A DNA stretch of 64,000 nt from Hexactinellida sp. DTS-2022. Its lineage: Eukaryota > Porifera > Hexactinellida. The stretch lies in assembly GCA_028753945.1 (NCBI GenBank), contig JAPNXP010000002.1, forward strand, positions 13,330,001 through 13,394,000. The letters are read 5' to 3'. The stretch's first letter is position 1; the number at the start of each line of letters is the position of its first letter. The notes under the pieces were generated by a model. It was not told the origin of the DNA. It made no database searches and was given only the letters and a program-made list of their open reading frames with translations. Made by a program: the position numbers and the translations under genes. Positions 1 to 11,800 of this stretch are shown piece after piece.

Positions 1-392
1 GAAATGTAACGAACGAACCTTTTTCTAAACGAACGAATATTCGAATATTCGTTCGTTTGGATGACTAAGCATTAAATCAATTTCAAGAGACAAAATACAT
101 TGGAAAATAGGTTTTTGATAATGTTAGAATGGTATAATAATAGTCACAAAGTGTATTATACACAAGTTGACTAATAATCAGCTAGTTTAAGTGGGAATAT
201 ATATTTACAATATTTCTCAGCTATACAAAAGTCTTGTTGTTGCCCAAAATTAGTTAACGAATATCCGTTTCAATCTAATATTCGTCCAAACGAATATTCG
301 TTTCGTAACGAATATTCGTTTGCAAACGAACGAATATTCGTTCAATCATTTCGAACGAATATTCGAATATTCGGTATATTCGTTTCAGCCCT
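1..392. mobile_element. 3' part of a hAT-like MITE with CGAATATTCG subterminal repeats
   Basis: The short palindrome CGAATATTCG and its variants are repeated many times at 27-58 and 265-380. Positions 27-58 form a perfect 32-nt palindrome. The right edge reads GTTTCAGCCCT, ending near 392; its reverse complement AGGGCTGAAAC resembles hAT-type termini (CAGGG...). The left end lies outside the window or is decayed, so target duplications cannot be checked. Subterminal repeat clusters of this kind are known transposase-binding regions in hAT elements; the assignment is inference. Confidence 0.5.
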
Positions 393-962
393 AAAATTTT
401 ATTTGATGATTTTTTATCTATTTCTTCCAATATGTAAATAGCGTATAAACTACTTAGGCCCTGATAGAAATTGATTTTAGATTCAAATATACATTTTAGG
501 TGTGCTTATTACAGTCAATTCCGCTAGCCGCTAAATTGGGTCACTTTGGTCTGACCGTTGCTCTATCAAGGAGTTTACAGTACTTATAACAAAAAGATAT
601 ATATTAATTGGTAACACAAGATTAAACAGAACAGAATGCAGATATAATATATACACAGCGGTTGCTAGAAGATAGAAAAAGGAGACTCGAATTGCTGGAA
701 ATTTTTAGAAAATTGTACCAAAAGTGATTATTAAATTACAATTTTGAGTGATTTTGCTTTTGCCTCAAACATACAAATCATATATTTAAACTATAAAATT
801 TGTGAATTTAACTTTTCCCAGCAAATTAGAGTACCTTTATATTAGATTTGTATTTTTTAATAATATTTAAGAATTCTCTTAGCTCCAAAGGAATTTAGCT
901 AACTTAAGTGTCTCTAAAGTTGAGAATTGCTGTCAAGTTAACTGATCACTTTACCATTACCA
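393..962. other. Intergenic DNA downstream of ZC3H14, no gene seen
   Basis: AT-rich sequence with no supported coding region. It should contain the 3' UTR of the ZC3H14 gene, which is read leftwards and ends at 963. Around 513-565 a stretch with CTAAATTGGGTCACTTTGGTC resembles fragments near 3590-3655 and 48390-48436, and is probably MITE debris. Confidence 0.5.
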
Positions 963-3900
963 TTAACTCTCAGTTTTAGGAATAATAACTGTTTGTACTT
1001 CTTCAAGGGCGAACTTCCGCTCACTAATATGCCTACCAGTTTCCTCAACCTTTTCTTTCACAATCTTTTGCCCGGGTGTCCACGTTAACTGTGAACGAGC
1101 AGGAAAAGCAGATTTACTATCAGCTGTATACGAATATGTGTTTTTGAAGTGATTCTGAAACGAAGAATTTGTACGCGCATGTCTATGCAAAAATGCACAG
1201 TCAGGTTTAGTACAGTAAGGATCGAATTTACAGTCTGGATGTAGGTAATAACATTTCTGATTGAACTTGCAATAAGGGAAGTTCTTACAAGGTAGAGATG
1301 GATGGTGAAAATCACATTTTTCACCAAGTTTACAGTTTGGAAAGAATTTACATCTCTCTGTGACAGGTTCAATAGGTTTTGGTGTTGACGCCATAACTTT
1401 TGGTTTTATTATTGTTGTTTTTAGTGTCTCGGATAGAGGCGACATTTCGGGAGGAGTATAAATAGGAGTTAATTCTTCTGAGGACTCGTTAGGTTTGAAA
1501 CCCAATCTCTGTTTGATATCTAGCTTGCAAATGCCTATAAATAGTGGAAAATAAATAATGAATTAGTACAGACAGGAATTTGTTATACTTAAAATTTGAG
1601 CGAAACTTTTAAAATCTGAAAGTAGAGATAATAAATACTAAGAGAGCCAGCTTACTTTCCTAATACGTAGTTAATTTTATAAGAAAAAGATAAATATTGA
1701 CCTTTCTTATTGCCTGAACTTGAATACTAAAAACTGTGTTGAGTTCTCTTTAAATATCCCTTAAAATTACGGTTAAAGTAATATGGTGTCCGACCCAGCT
1801 CATTGTATCGAAAAATTTCCAATAATTTGTGTTTTTCATAACTTGTCGGTTAGTTAAGTAGTTAAGTAGGTTAAGTAAATGTTTAATTGATATTATTCTC
1901 AGAGGAGAGTTTTCAATTTTGCACCTCTCCACACGAGCGTAGCTACTCTTGGCATAAACTTAATACTTACTCGCTCGCATATCCTGAAGCGGTGTAGAAT
2001 TAGCTGGCATCACCTGTCTATACTGCTGTGCGCCGTCTAATGTAACAATAAACTTTGGTTTATTCAATTGCTTGATAGGCATAACTCTACGTTTGTTTCT
2101 CTTAGCGTCATCCAAAGGCAAAACCTCTTCCGAATCGAACATGCTGTCAGGGTCGCTACCGGCTCTGTTGGAAAGTATTTTCCGCTTGGGGCTGTCTTCC
2201 CTCGGGGGGAAGAGGTCGTCGTCTGAAATGTAGCAAGTGGAGTCGGTGCGGGAGAGCTGTATGACGTCAAACTGCGCCTTTATTGGGTCCAAGCTGCGAG
2301 AGAGGTCTGTCTCCGGGTCCGAGACACTCAGGCGCTGCTGGGAGTGGAAACTCTGTGGGATAATGCAACGTTAAGTAAATACAATGTTAGCGTAATAGCA
2401 AGTCGCGTTTGATATTCAATTTGCTTGTTAAATAATAGACAAACTTGCTATTAGAGGAACAAAAAATCGTTCGCCCAAAAAATCGTTAATTGGAAAGTCG
2501 AAAGTATCAATTGCCACTCCCACATAAATTTCCCAGCACAGCCAGTACTTGGTTAACGGATACCTTAGTAAGCTAACTTACAGAATCGGAGACCGACTTG
2601 TCCAGGACAACAGACTTCCGTTTCTTCTGCGGAGACGCCCGCGCTGCCCTCAGCCGCGGCGAGTTGTCCACCTGTGGCCCGAGTCTCTCCAGGACGCCTC
2701 TGCGCTTCTTGGGAGAGCCGGAGCCGCGCGGGAAGCTCCGGGCCGTGCTGGCGGCCGCCTCCGTCAGAGCCTTGTGCACCAACCGGATCGAGCCTGCACA
2801 GATGCGTTAAACTAGTTAGTAAACTCGCTATATTAATATTTGCAATAGAGGACATAGTAATATTACATGCTCGTTTGTGGGTGAAAATAACCGAGTTTAC
2901 CCTACATAGAAATACATACTGCTTTATAAATTTGGTTAAAATGAATTAGTACGTACTAACCCAGGTCGTTAAAACCGAGTTCTACTGTATTACCATTAGA
3001 GCAATTGTCATTAAGTGAACACGAATACAGACATTTCGATACACTAATAAAACAATCACATCGTCTTGTATCGAACTGTCTGTTTTGATTTAATTATTTA
3101 TCCTTGCGAACACCACTGTACACAAGAGAAAAAATTAAGTTTAGTGTAACCATTTTAAATTTCTGAATATGGAAGTTAGAACCTGATATTAATACAGTTT
3201 CATGATTATTTATATAACATACTAATTGCTCACATTCCTTTCACAAATCGCGTAACTAAGTGACGCACCTTTCTGCTCGTCCTGTATTGAGATATTCCTG
3301 CCACTCCTCACATCTCGGTTAGACTTTATCTTGACAACCGAAGAGAGCTGATGGAATTTCCGAGACGCAGGATGCGGTGGGCCTGGAGGAGAAGGGGACT
3401 TGGCTCTGTTGAAGTAGCGCAGGCGGGGTTGGTTCTTGCCGCGTCTCTGTTGATCCTCCGGCGGTCTCCTGCTATAGGTTAATGTACATACATAATACAC
3501 TATACATACTGTTCTCTCTAATAGTCCACCAGTGGACTATTAGAGAAGTGGACAATTAGAGAGAACAGACTGTAATATTTTCGGATAATTGGGTTCTCCG
3601 CATAATTGGGTCAAACTTTAAAGGAGCAAGTGACCTGATTAAGCAGAGTCGATTGTACTTTTGACACTAATTGTAAATCAGAGTTTATTATTTTTCCTGA
3701 TCCAGGAGAATTCAAAAACTATAGCAGAACCTCGTTAGTACCAAAAGAATGTATTCGCCTTATCCGGAATTCGTAATTGCCAATATAATTTGTAATGAAA
3801 AGGCTTTGAAAGGGACTGAAATAGTGCTTGTATCAACCGTGTTCGTACTAACGAGGTTCGACATCAACATTGTTCATTAATTAGTAGCTGGCTAGCTGAC

Positions 3901-6244
3901 CTGACAGAGGGAGAAGTGGGGTTAGAGCGGGACCTGTGTCTCTCCCGCCGGGCCCCCTCCCCCTCCCGCGGGACGGAGGGCTGTCTGTCTCTGCCGCGCA
4001 GCTTCTCTCTCGCGCGGGGCTCCGGCACGGGCGGGGGCGTCACAGCTGTGAAGAGCTGCTGGCCTCTGTCGGGGGGCGGGGGGCTCTCGAGCTTGTTAGC
4101 AGCGTTCCTAATGAGTAGTGACAATTGAGCTATGTTATAGTAACAGATTATGGTAACATTGGTAACATTGGAAAATTTAAATATTTTCCACGAATTTTCT
4201 ATAATAAATCTGAGGTTTTTTAAAGGGTAAACTTGTCAAAAAAATTGGTTTAAATACATACAATAACAGTTTAAACTCAGTTCATATAATTTGCACCACT
4301 TTATTATAACAAAATCATTAAATTGTACTGGTAAGGTCATTTTAACATCAAAAAAACACCTTTTTGGTACATGGTGAGTCTGGTTTTTATAGAAAATATA
4401 TATTGCACACAGATACAAGTAAGCCATAGATAGAATGGGCACAAAGGAATGAACATTTAGATAATCTCTTCACCCTTGTGTATATTGTTATTAGTGTTTA
4501 ATTCAATACTCACTTAGTATTCAAGTCTTTATTGTCAGAGGTTTTATTAAGTTCTGCGTTGTTCTGAATTAAGTTTGTTTGCTGTGTGCTCTGCTTATCA
4601 GCTGACGAGTGTTTTGTAGAAGCGAGATGCTCACCTGGGGAGAATATTAGGAATAAATAGCCGAAAATTCGGTTTATTCATTTGTTTTGAACAATCGTTG
4701 GTTTGTACCTTTATGAATAATCGCAAATTTGAAATTAATGTAAATAAATAATAAAATATTCGTGTTAAACTGTTAAACTTCAGTAACATAATATTGGATT
4801 ATAGACATGAAGTAGTACAGGGGAGCGTGAAAATGCGTTCGCCCTATCCGGAATTCGTATTAGCCGTGTTCGTAGTACCTTCCTGCTGCATCCTTGGTTT
4901 TGAGAACTTGGTTTGGTCCGGAGACCGGGACTTCCTCTTCCGAAGCGAAGCGGAGTTCGGATCTCTGACGGAGGAATCTGGCTTTTTAGGACTCGTCATC
5001 CCCGGACTCACCTTGCTAGTCTGATTAGTGGAATCCGACTTCTCAGAGTGAGATGATGATTTTCTGTTTCGTTTCGACTAAAATGTAAAGAATAACATTT
5101 ATTGAATTAGAAATACCGTATAAATATATACAGTACAACCTGGTTAATACGAATACAGTTAATACTAACTCCGGTTAATACGAACACTACTGTATTTCAG
5201 TTCCCTTCAAAGCCTTTCAATACAGATTACCGTATTTCCCCGAATAAGCGCCGGGTCAATAAAAATTACATTGGTATGATAAAATTTAAACACATTAGTT
5301 GACCACTGTAATGTAATTCCATTGATTTGGCAACTTCGGTAGTATACTGTCGGTGGAAACCATTATAACCCATCTAAATAATATTTCTAGATTTTCACAA
5401 AATTTCAGGATAATTTTGGTCCACGAAAACAATAAGCGCCGCGGCGCTTATTCGGGGAAATACGGTATATTTATTAATACAAATTTTGGATAAGGTGAAT
5501 GCATTTAAACAGTCCCTTGCCCTGGTCTTCATACTTACAACGAGGTTCTAATGAATTTTATTCAGAATATTGTTCACTCCTCATTGAATGAGCATTTCTT
5601 AACTATTTCACTAATGTGTGGATGCACCAAAAGGGGCCTTGAAATAAATATAATCAATTGACTCATCTGAATTAAATCTCTCAAGAATTAAAGAATAGAA
5701 TTAGAAATTCGATCCAGAAAATTTTTCACACCTCAATATCGACATTTTTTTCAATATGTACTTCATCTTTAGGGTGCTTATAATAAAGCAGCGTTTCCTG
5801 TTCCTAGCTAATTATACTAGTACAGTCAGTAACTAGTTATTAAATACTATATTAGCCTTGTGATAAAAGTAATGTAACTATTAATTCCATCCTTAAATAT
5901 TAATTATAGACGCCATTTCATTAATATTAACAAACCTTAATTTCCGAACTAGAAATATCCCCGCTATCTCTCCTAACAGAACTATTCTGCTTTTCTTCCT
6001 CTTCAGCTCTCAAATCCTTCACACGTGTGTGCACCCACTGAACAAATGTCTCTGTTAGAGAACCAAAGAACAATCGCAAGTCCTTACACATCTGTATTTG
6101 TGACTTTTTATTGGCCAAAAGAACGAGGATGTAGTCGGGCAATTCCTCGTCGATATAAACATCCAGTTCCTTCAGCTTCCCTTCTATTTCCAGTTTCAAG
6201 TTAGCAGGCAGACCTAGGTCCGCTAGATCCAGCTCTGTCGTCAT
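963..6244 (-). CDS. ZC3H14: ZC3H14/Nab2-type nuclear poly(A)-binding zinc-finger protein (8 exons)
   Basis: Rebuilt from eight exons on the minus strand: 6244-5936, 5077-4879, 4634-4514, 4107-3901, 3471-3269, 2793-2582, 2352-1971 and 1534-963. All junctions are GT-AG and all phases match, giving 2205 nt, or 734 aa plus stop. This is nearly the length recalled for the long human protein (about 736 aa). Residues 1 to about 80 match the N-terminal PWI-like fold (ELPDYILVLLANKK). The middle is basic and low in complexity, with nuclear-localisation-like clusters such as PKKRRG and PQKKRKS. The last exon carries CCCH fingers CKFFPNC..C...H, CKNFPYC..C...H and CKFDPYC..C...H. Family role: binding of nuclear mRNA poly(A) tails and tail-length control. 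Only three fingers are visible where vertebrate ZC3H14 has five. Exons 4-6 are strikingly GC-rich, and most introns contain MITEs. Confidence 0.88.
3490..3570. repeat. Foldback inverted repeat in ZC3H14 intron 4
   Basis: The segment GTTCTCTCTAATAGTCCAC is followed immediately by its inverted copy and then by a second AATTAGAGAGAACAG. This makes a compact hairpin just outside the acceptor of exon 5. It is probably the remnant of a foldback MITE. Adjacent sequence 3580-3657 (GGATAATTGGGTTCTCCGC...) belongs to another degraded repeat also seen near 48390. Confidence 0.6.
3721..3862. mobile_element. MITE family A copy in ZC3H14 intron 4
   Basis: About 142 bp with terminal inverted repeats AGCAGAACCTCGTTAGTA and GTTCGTACTAACGAGGTTCG. 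The interior holds the family hallmarks TTCGCCTTATCCGGAATTCG and AGGCTTTGAAAGGGACTGAA. The same ends occur at 8228, 42760, 44816, 50120, 58126 and 61103. CAGT-type ends and TA flanks in better copies point to the Tc1/mariner-pogo group. Confidence 0.8.
4803..4882. mobile_element. Partial MITE family A copy abutting the exon 2 splice donor of ZC3H14
   Basis: Family A interior and end sequence (TTCGCCCTATCCGGAATTCG, then GTGTTCGTAGTACCTTCCTG) runs right up to the splice donor at 4879/4878. The GT of that donor lies within the degenerate terminal repeat, so the last few bases of exon 2 and its donor may derive from the element. Confidence 0.6.
5131..5550. mobile_element. MITE family A copy in ZC3H14 intron 1, split by a second MITE
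   Basis: The left part starts CAGTACAACCTGGTTAATACG at 5131 and the right part ends CTTACAACGAGGTTCTA at 5550. The family interior CAGTTCCCTTCAAAGCCTTTC lies at about 5199-5219. The element is interrupted from 5228 to 5467 by an unrelated inverted-repeat element. Confidence 0.75.
5228..5467. mobile_element. 240-bp MITE with 26-bp perfect inverted ends, nested in a family A MITE
   Basis: The ends TACCGTATTTCCCCGAATAA and its exact inverse continue to a 26-nt perfect terminal inverted repeat, flanked or ended by TA. An inner palindrome AATAAGCGCCGCGGCGCTTA lies near the right end. Its position inside 5131-5550 shows it inserted later than its host element. It looks like a Tc1/mariner-type MITE by its TA ends. 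Confidence 0.85.
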
Positions 6245-7107
6245 GCTAGTTAGGAATTATTAAAGTAGGCCTACTAATACTATATATCTGCCAACACTTG
6301 AATATACAAACGCGGCTTCGTAGAAGTGCACTTTTGAAGTTAATTTATTAACAAATGACTTTGTCTGTGCCAGAAAATTATTTTAGAAAAGGTGTCGATC
6401 GATCGATATAATATTTTACAGTAATTCCTCAAAAGTAATGCGGATTTACAGAAATATAATTTTAGAACCCAACAATGTATAGTTTATTAATATTACGACT
6501 GTTGCAAATCTTGTCATTTTTCAAGAAGTGGGGGAATTTAGTTTAAAACATTATATGTTAGACTGAGCAACATGACCTCAAACATGTGCTAGGATTTTGC
6601 GGGAAATTTACAAATTCTCAATGAAAACATTAAATATATTTATAGGATAATAGGAATTACTTTAGATATCGCCAATACCTTTTCTAATTTAATTTTCAGA
6701 GACTGGCATTGTCTGGCAAGGTTTTTTTAAATAATTAAGTAAAATAAAAATTCACCTTTTCGAAGTAAATTTAATAAAGGCGTTGCCTAAATAATACCAT
6801 AATGACAATAATCCCTAATTAACTGTCACATACAATTTTGGTACTTTTTGAATATGTGCGATTTATTGATCATCTACTATTGTGATTTTTAGGTTGAATA
6901 TTATAATAATTGCCCCTTACACTCAACTGGAATAAGCAATAACATTATACTAACCGATTTATTATTCGATCAATCAGAAAAATTAGTAGTCCATAATGTG
7001 AATGTTCTTTTGGATTATGCAGAACAAATACACAATCAATGTAGTGTGCTATTAGAGATAGTATTTACGAGATTCAAAAGTACGAGTGTTTGAAGTGGAA
7101 CAAAGTA
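6245..7107. other. Intergenic region between ZC2HC1 and ZC3H14, no gene seen
   Basis: AT-rich, with no coding signal. Both neighbours are read leftwards, so this holds the 3' UTR of the ZC2HC1-type gene and the promoter of ZC3H14. No specific regulatory motif could be supported. Confidence 0.4.
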
Positions 7108-8193
7108 TTAAATACGTTTTGTCCCACACTCACAGCAAAACTTGGCTTGCGGTACTGGGTAAGAGCCACCACATTCGTAACAGAATTTAGCCATTGGAGT
7201 ACCATACTCATTGAGTGGAATACGCCTATGCGAGCTGCCATTAGAACCGTTACTAGATAGAGAATTTGCTGAGTGACTTTTCTTACTTAGGGTAGGGAGT
7301 TGCGATGGAAAGCCTACATTATGTACTGAATAAGAAGATTCTGAATAAGGTGTTATTTCTGGTACCATTTGTTTGCTTTCCCTATTATAAACCATAGTAT
7401 TTCTTCTCTGTTCATTCTTTCGATCAATTTCGCGTTCTCTCCCATCTGTATTTTCACGTTGTTTATCCATTATATTTCTCTGAGTAAGAATAGGCCTTTT
7501 GTCCTTCACCACATCTCTGGTGGAAGATAAATCCTGGTCTAAGGACCCTCTCGATTTGTCTGATCTAATGAACTTTTTTTCGCTTGAAGAAGTTGGAATA
7601 GTACTTTGGTAACTAGGGTTGGGTTCGATTTTATCTTGAAGTGTTCGGGTTTTCGCTTGTTTAGGAGTAGGAGTGAGGTGTTTTTGTACTGATTTGGGGA
7701 GCGGGGCTTTGTACTGGGTTTTCTTAGCCGAAGCGATAATCTCTGCACTAGCTTTCTGCTTTAGTCGAAACTGTTGCTCTTTGCAGAAAGGAATGTGCCG
7801 CTCTGCTGCCGTTACATTGAATCGACGGGAACAGAATTCACATTGAACATAGTCAGGATTTACAAAAGCTGTAGCTTGCTTTGGTGACGTCATCGGCTCA
7901 CCTCGTGCAGAACGAATATTTTTTATAAAATCATCATGTTTGACTTTCCAATTAGATTTTTTCAAAGGTAATTTTGGTTTTTCCTTCATATGTGCCGGTA
8001 AAAATTTTTGTTCGTTTTGTAGTTTTTCTATTTCTGTATCTCTTGCCCGCATCTTAAATGAATCAAAGGTTTTTCGTTTTTGTGAGTTAGCTTGGTTTTT
8101 GTAGCATATTTTAGAGTGGCGATCAATTACATCTGGGTGGAAACTTCTCTCACAACAAGGGCATTGTGATAATGACATAATGGTTGCAGACAT
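7108..8193 (-). CDS. ZC2HC1A: ZC2HC1-type zinc-finger protein
   Basis: Intronless frame of 361 codons starting at an ATG. Two C2HC fingers of the ZC2HC1 type are visible: CPCCERSF..........H....C at residues about 11-30, and CEFCSRRF..........H....C at about 118-137. The extreme C-terminus has paired CxxC zinc-ribbon knuckles (KFCYECG... and KFCCECG..), which also close the vertebrate ZC2HC1A/B proteins. The roughly 200-residue region between is basic and rich in S, T, K and R, so probably disordered. Human relatives are about 325 aa. The molecular role is poorly known; the family is animal-wide and often linked to ciliated or spermatogenic cells. The choice between paralogues A, B and C is uncertain. 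Confidence 0.85.
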   Translation of the reverse strand: MSATIMSLSQCPCCERSFHPDVIDRHSKICYKNQANSQKRKTFDSFKMRARDTEIEKLQNEQKFLPAHMKEKPKLPLKKSNWKVKHDDFIKNIRSARGEPMTSPKQATAFVNPDYVQCEFCSRRFNVTAAERHIPFCKEQQFRLKQKASAEIIASAKKTQYKAPLPKSVQKHLTPTPKQAKTRTLQDKIEPNPSYQSTIPTSSSEKKFIRSDKSRGSLDQDLSSTRDVVKDKRPILTQRNIMDKQRENTDGREREIDRKNEQRRNTMVYNRESKQMVPEITPYSESSYSVHNVGFPSQLPTLSKKSHSANSLSSNGSNGSSHRRIPLNEYGTPMAKFCYECGGSYPVPQAKFCCECGTKRI

Positions 8194-8227
8194 ATCTAAT
8201 CAAGATCTGTGTACATTGTACAAATTC

Positions 8228-8377
8228 CAGTAGAACCTCCTTAAGAACGAACACGGTTATATGAAAAACACACTATTTCAGTGCTTCAAATCCTTTTCAA
8301 TACAATTGATATACGTAGGGTAATACGAATTTAGGACTGGACGGTCCCCTGGTGTTCGTACTTACAAGGTTCTACTG
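8228..8377. mobile_element. MITE family A copy upstream of the ZC2HC1 gene
   Basis: About 150 bp with ends CAGTAGAACCTCCTTAAGAACG and GTTCGTACTTACAAGGTTCTACTG. The interior includes TTCAAATCCTTTTCAATAC, as in other copies. It lies 35 bp upstream of the ATG of the zinc-finger gene, so within its 5' UTR or promoter. A further fragment of the family is at 8671-8735. Confidence 0.8.
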
Positions 8378-8823
8378 TATTAGTAAAACTATTTATGGAG
8401 TAATGTCACTTGAAGGTAGTAATAGTTATATTGAGGAAGCAATATTTCATCAATGCAACTTTTTAGGAAATATACAATACTTACTATCTCTATCATCATA
8501 GTAAACGATAATTATGAAAAAGAACAGTATACCAGCCTATTCAGTGTTCACTGGGTATAATTGCTTTAATTTGATTTCCTCTGGATTCTATGGCTAAATA
8601 CTTACTATATAGTATACCAGCCCAAAAATGTCAAAAATTATGTTGAAACTTGAAACCTAGGATAGGAGAATTAATTCCCAACCGATAGTTCGCCTTATCC
8701 GTGTTCTAATTAACGAGTCTAATGAATGCCAATAAGGTTATCACTATAAAAAATATAAAAATTAGAATTATAGTATATAAGATATAAAAGTAGTGTTCAA
8801 AAGATAAAATAGTTTATATGTGT

Positions 8824-11800
8824 TTATGTCTTTGTTTTGCTTTGAGCATTCTCTGGAAAAACAGTTTTTTCAACTTTCAGCATGAATTTGTTTTGTTTAT
8901 CCACATACTCAGCCATATTGTCATCAATACGCTGTATTTTCTTCATTAATTCGTTAAAATTAGTTTCGAAATCTGCTTGTTTTTCACCAGCTGTAGATTG
9001 GCCCTTTCCTATTTCCTCATTTTCGCTTTGAGATATGTTAAGCGACTGTCGTGCCTCAATTATATCCACTTTTGCTTTAATTTCCGATATAGACTGAAAT
9101 AATACATTCGGGGAATCCGAAGAATTACTTTGTGTATTCTCAGTTTCAGCTCCTTCAAGGGAATTACTAATTCGTTGGCTATAACTTCTAAAATATGATT
9201 TCCAGGTATCTAGTGGTATGATGATACTCTGAACCATAATACGCTTCAAAGGACGACGGATTGGACAATCGAACTTAAACAGAACATTCGACTGAGTTTC
9301 ATATTCCAGAGTAAGATCAGCTTTGAAATCAAGCAGATTTTTTGTAGCATAAATATTTGCATAAGTTTGCGAGAGCTGAGCAATGAACACATTGAGGAGA
9401 ACGACAATGATACAGAATGCAAACACAAGATAGAAAATTGAAAATATCCACGGTACACCACGAAAGCTTCCCTCATAGTTACCAGGTCCTCCATCAATAA
9501 TGAAGAGTAGACCTGAAATAAATGGAGTTGTGAATGAGGAGAATGGAACGGAAGGGTCATCAAACCAATATGAAAAGGAACATTGTCCACCATTGTATAA
9601 GCAGTAGGTTCTCGCAACCAGTTGTATGCTACCAACATAGCTAAGCAATAGAAGTCCAATTACAAGGGAGAACCTTGGAACATCCTTGGAAAGAACGTTG
9701 GACAATGTTTCGATATAAATTCCAAGCGAAGGAAATATTTTGGTATACTTGTAAAATTTGAACGTGAAAAGCGAGAATGTTAGAGCAGAAACAGTCCAAT
9801 GGATTACACTCATAGTAGAAGAATTTGTCCAAAACAAAATTGATCGAAAAAAGAATAGAACAATGAGAGAAAAGATACTACACATGTCAATAACATTGTA
9901 AGTTTCTTTAAAGTGTTGGTACACGGCACGGAGTTTAAATCGACGCTTACGATCGAAGTTATATAAACGTTTATGCACAAATATAGGAAGTTTATAAAAC
10001 ACAAATTTGACAGCACTCTGAAAGAATTTCCTATATCTATTCAGTTCCCTATCACCATAATATAACACTTGATGTTGTGGACGGTAATTCAGTTCAGAAG
10101 AGGAAAAATCAAGGTTCCTAATGTAGCGCCATTTCCCTTCAATCTCCAAAACCTCATTAATCATAAACAACCATGTAAACACCAAGATGTAAAACTCGAG
10201 ACAAAATCGAAAACGATCTGCGTGGCTGTCATACAGAAATAGTTCAGAATCACATTTTAATGAGGCTAGGAATAATGCTGTTATCAATGGAATGTAAAAT
10301 AGGATCAAGTAGAAGAAAAACAGAGCAATAAACCACAAACGATAGACGGTCAACTTTTCCTCGATCAAGAATTTCACGAGAGGGTGGTATTTGAATTTAA
10401 CAACATCGGATCTGTACAGCTTATGCCAAAGCGAAGCAAGATTATAATTGAAAAATGCAAAATTAGGGTAATCACCCTCCTCATTGGAATCCATCAGCTT
10501 TGTGGCGACCTGTACATTTCGGCTATCAACTATCACTGCTTTATCAAGCACTTTCGAGAAATTATCATAATCTTTATCTCTGAACATTCTATGGACAACG
10601 TCAGGGCACGCTTCGAAATACTCAAGATCACAGAGGTCCACAAACAGATCTACCATTTCCTGCATGCCGCGTTTACGAGCAAGGTCGATCGGACTATGTC
10701 CAGCCACATTCCTTCCATTCATGATCCGAGTGAAGAGGTCTATGTTAGTCTTGTGGATATGCGGGACTATAAGCTGAGCAGTGCGGATCGACTTATTATT
10801 GGCCAGGTAGTGGATGACGTTATTCTCATCGGGGTCACGGGATTCGAAACTTTCAAGTAGGTAATCATAAGTTGGAGTTATTAACAGCTTGAAGAATTCT
10901 ATGCGATCCAAGCTAGCTGCCAACATCACAGGCGTTATGCCATCTAAATCGCAATGCATTAGAGCCTCAATGTATGTCATATGATCTGGGGGATCTCTAT
11001 CGAGTTCATCTCTCCTAGTAGCTTCGTCAAGGAAGAATTTCAGGACGTCAAAGTTATCTCGATATTGTATCGCGTAGTGCAGAACACGCCTCCCATCTCT
11101 ATCGGATGGAGTCAAAGCAATCCCAATACTGAGCAGAAAAGAGATTCGAGAGACACTGCTCTGTTTCGCAGCATAATGTATGATTGTACAATCGGCTGAG
11201 CTAATCCGTCTCTCCAGGTTAACTCTTCCCTTATCAATAATTTCCTCCTGTATATATTGGTTACTGATTTTGTCATAGGCTAACAGGTTTGGGTATTTAT
11301 AGATATTTGCACCCTTATTAACAAAAGAGATAGCTAATTCAGTGTGGTCTTTCTGCATTGCAACCTCGAATGAAGTGCCTTTGGCACTATTCAACTGAAT
11401 GTCAGCTCCTGCGACTATCAGGATATTGGCGATTTGTTCATTTCCCTTTTCTGCTGCGATATGTAATGGCGTTAGATCTTCGTTGTCTCGAGATGAAAGA
11501 ATATTACCAACTAATTCTCTAGAACCACGTTCATAATGTTTCTCTCTTTCTTTCATTCCGTCAACGATTCCCTTCACCAAACTTATGTTCTGCTCAAACA
11601 CAGCCAAATGGAGTAAGAAGCCTCGTCTACCCTCACCAAAGTTCACATAGTGAAAATTGTTCCATGCTTGCAACATAGATTTGAGAATAGAATGGCTTGT
11701 TGGAATGCAAACAGGGATTTGTTTCTTCTTATTCTCACGAACTAATTCTCTCATGTACTCAACTCCACGATCTGCTAAACGATACTCTCTGCCTCTTTTA

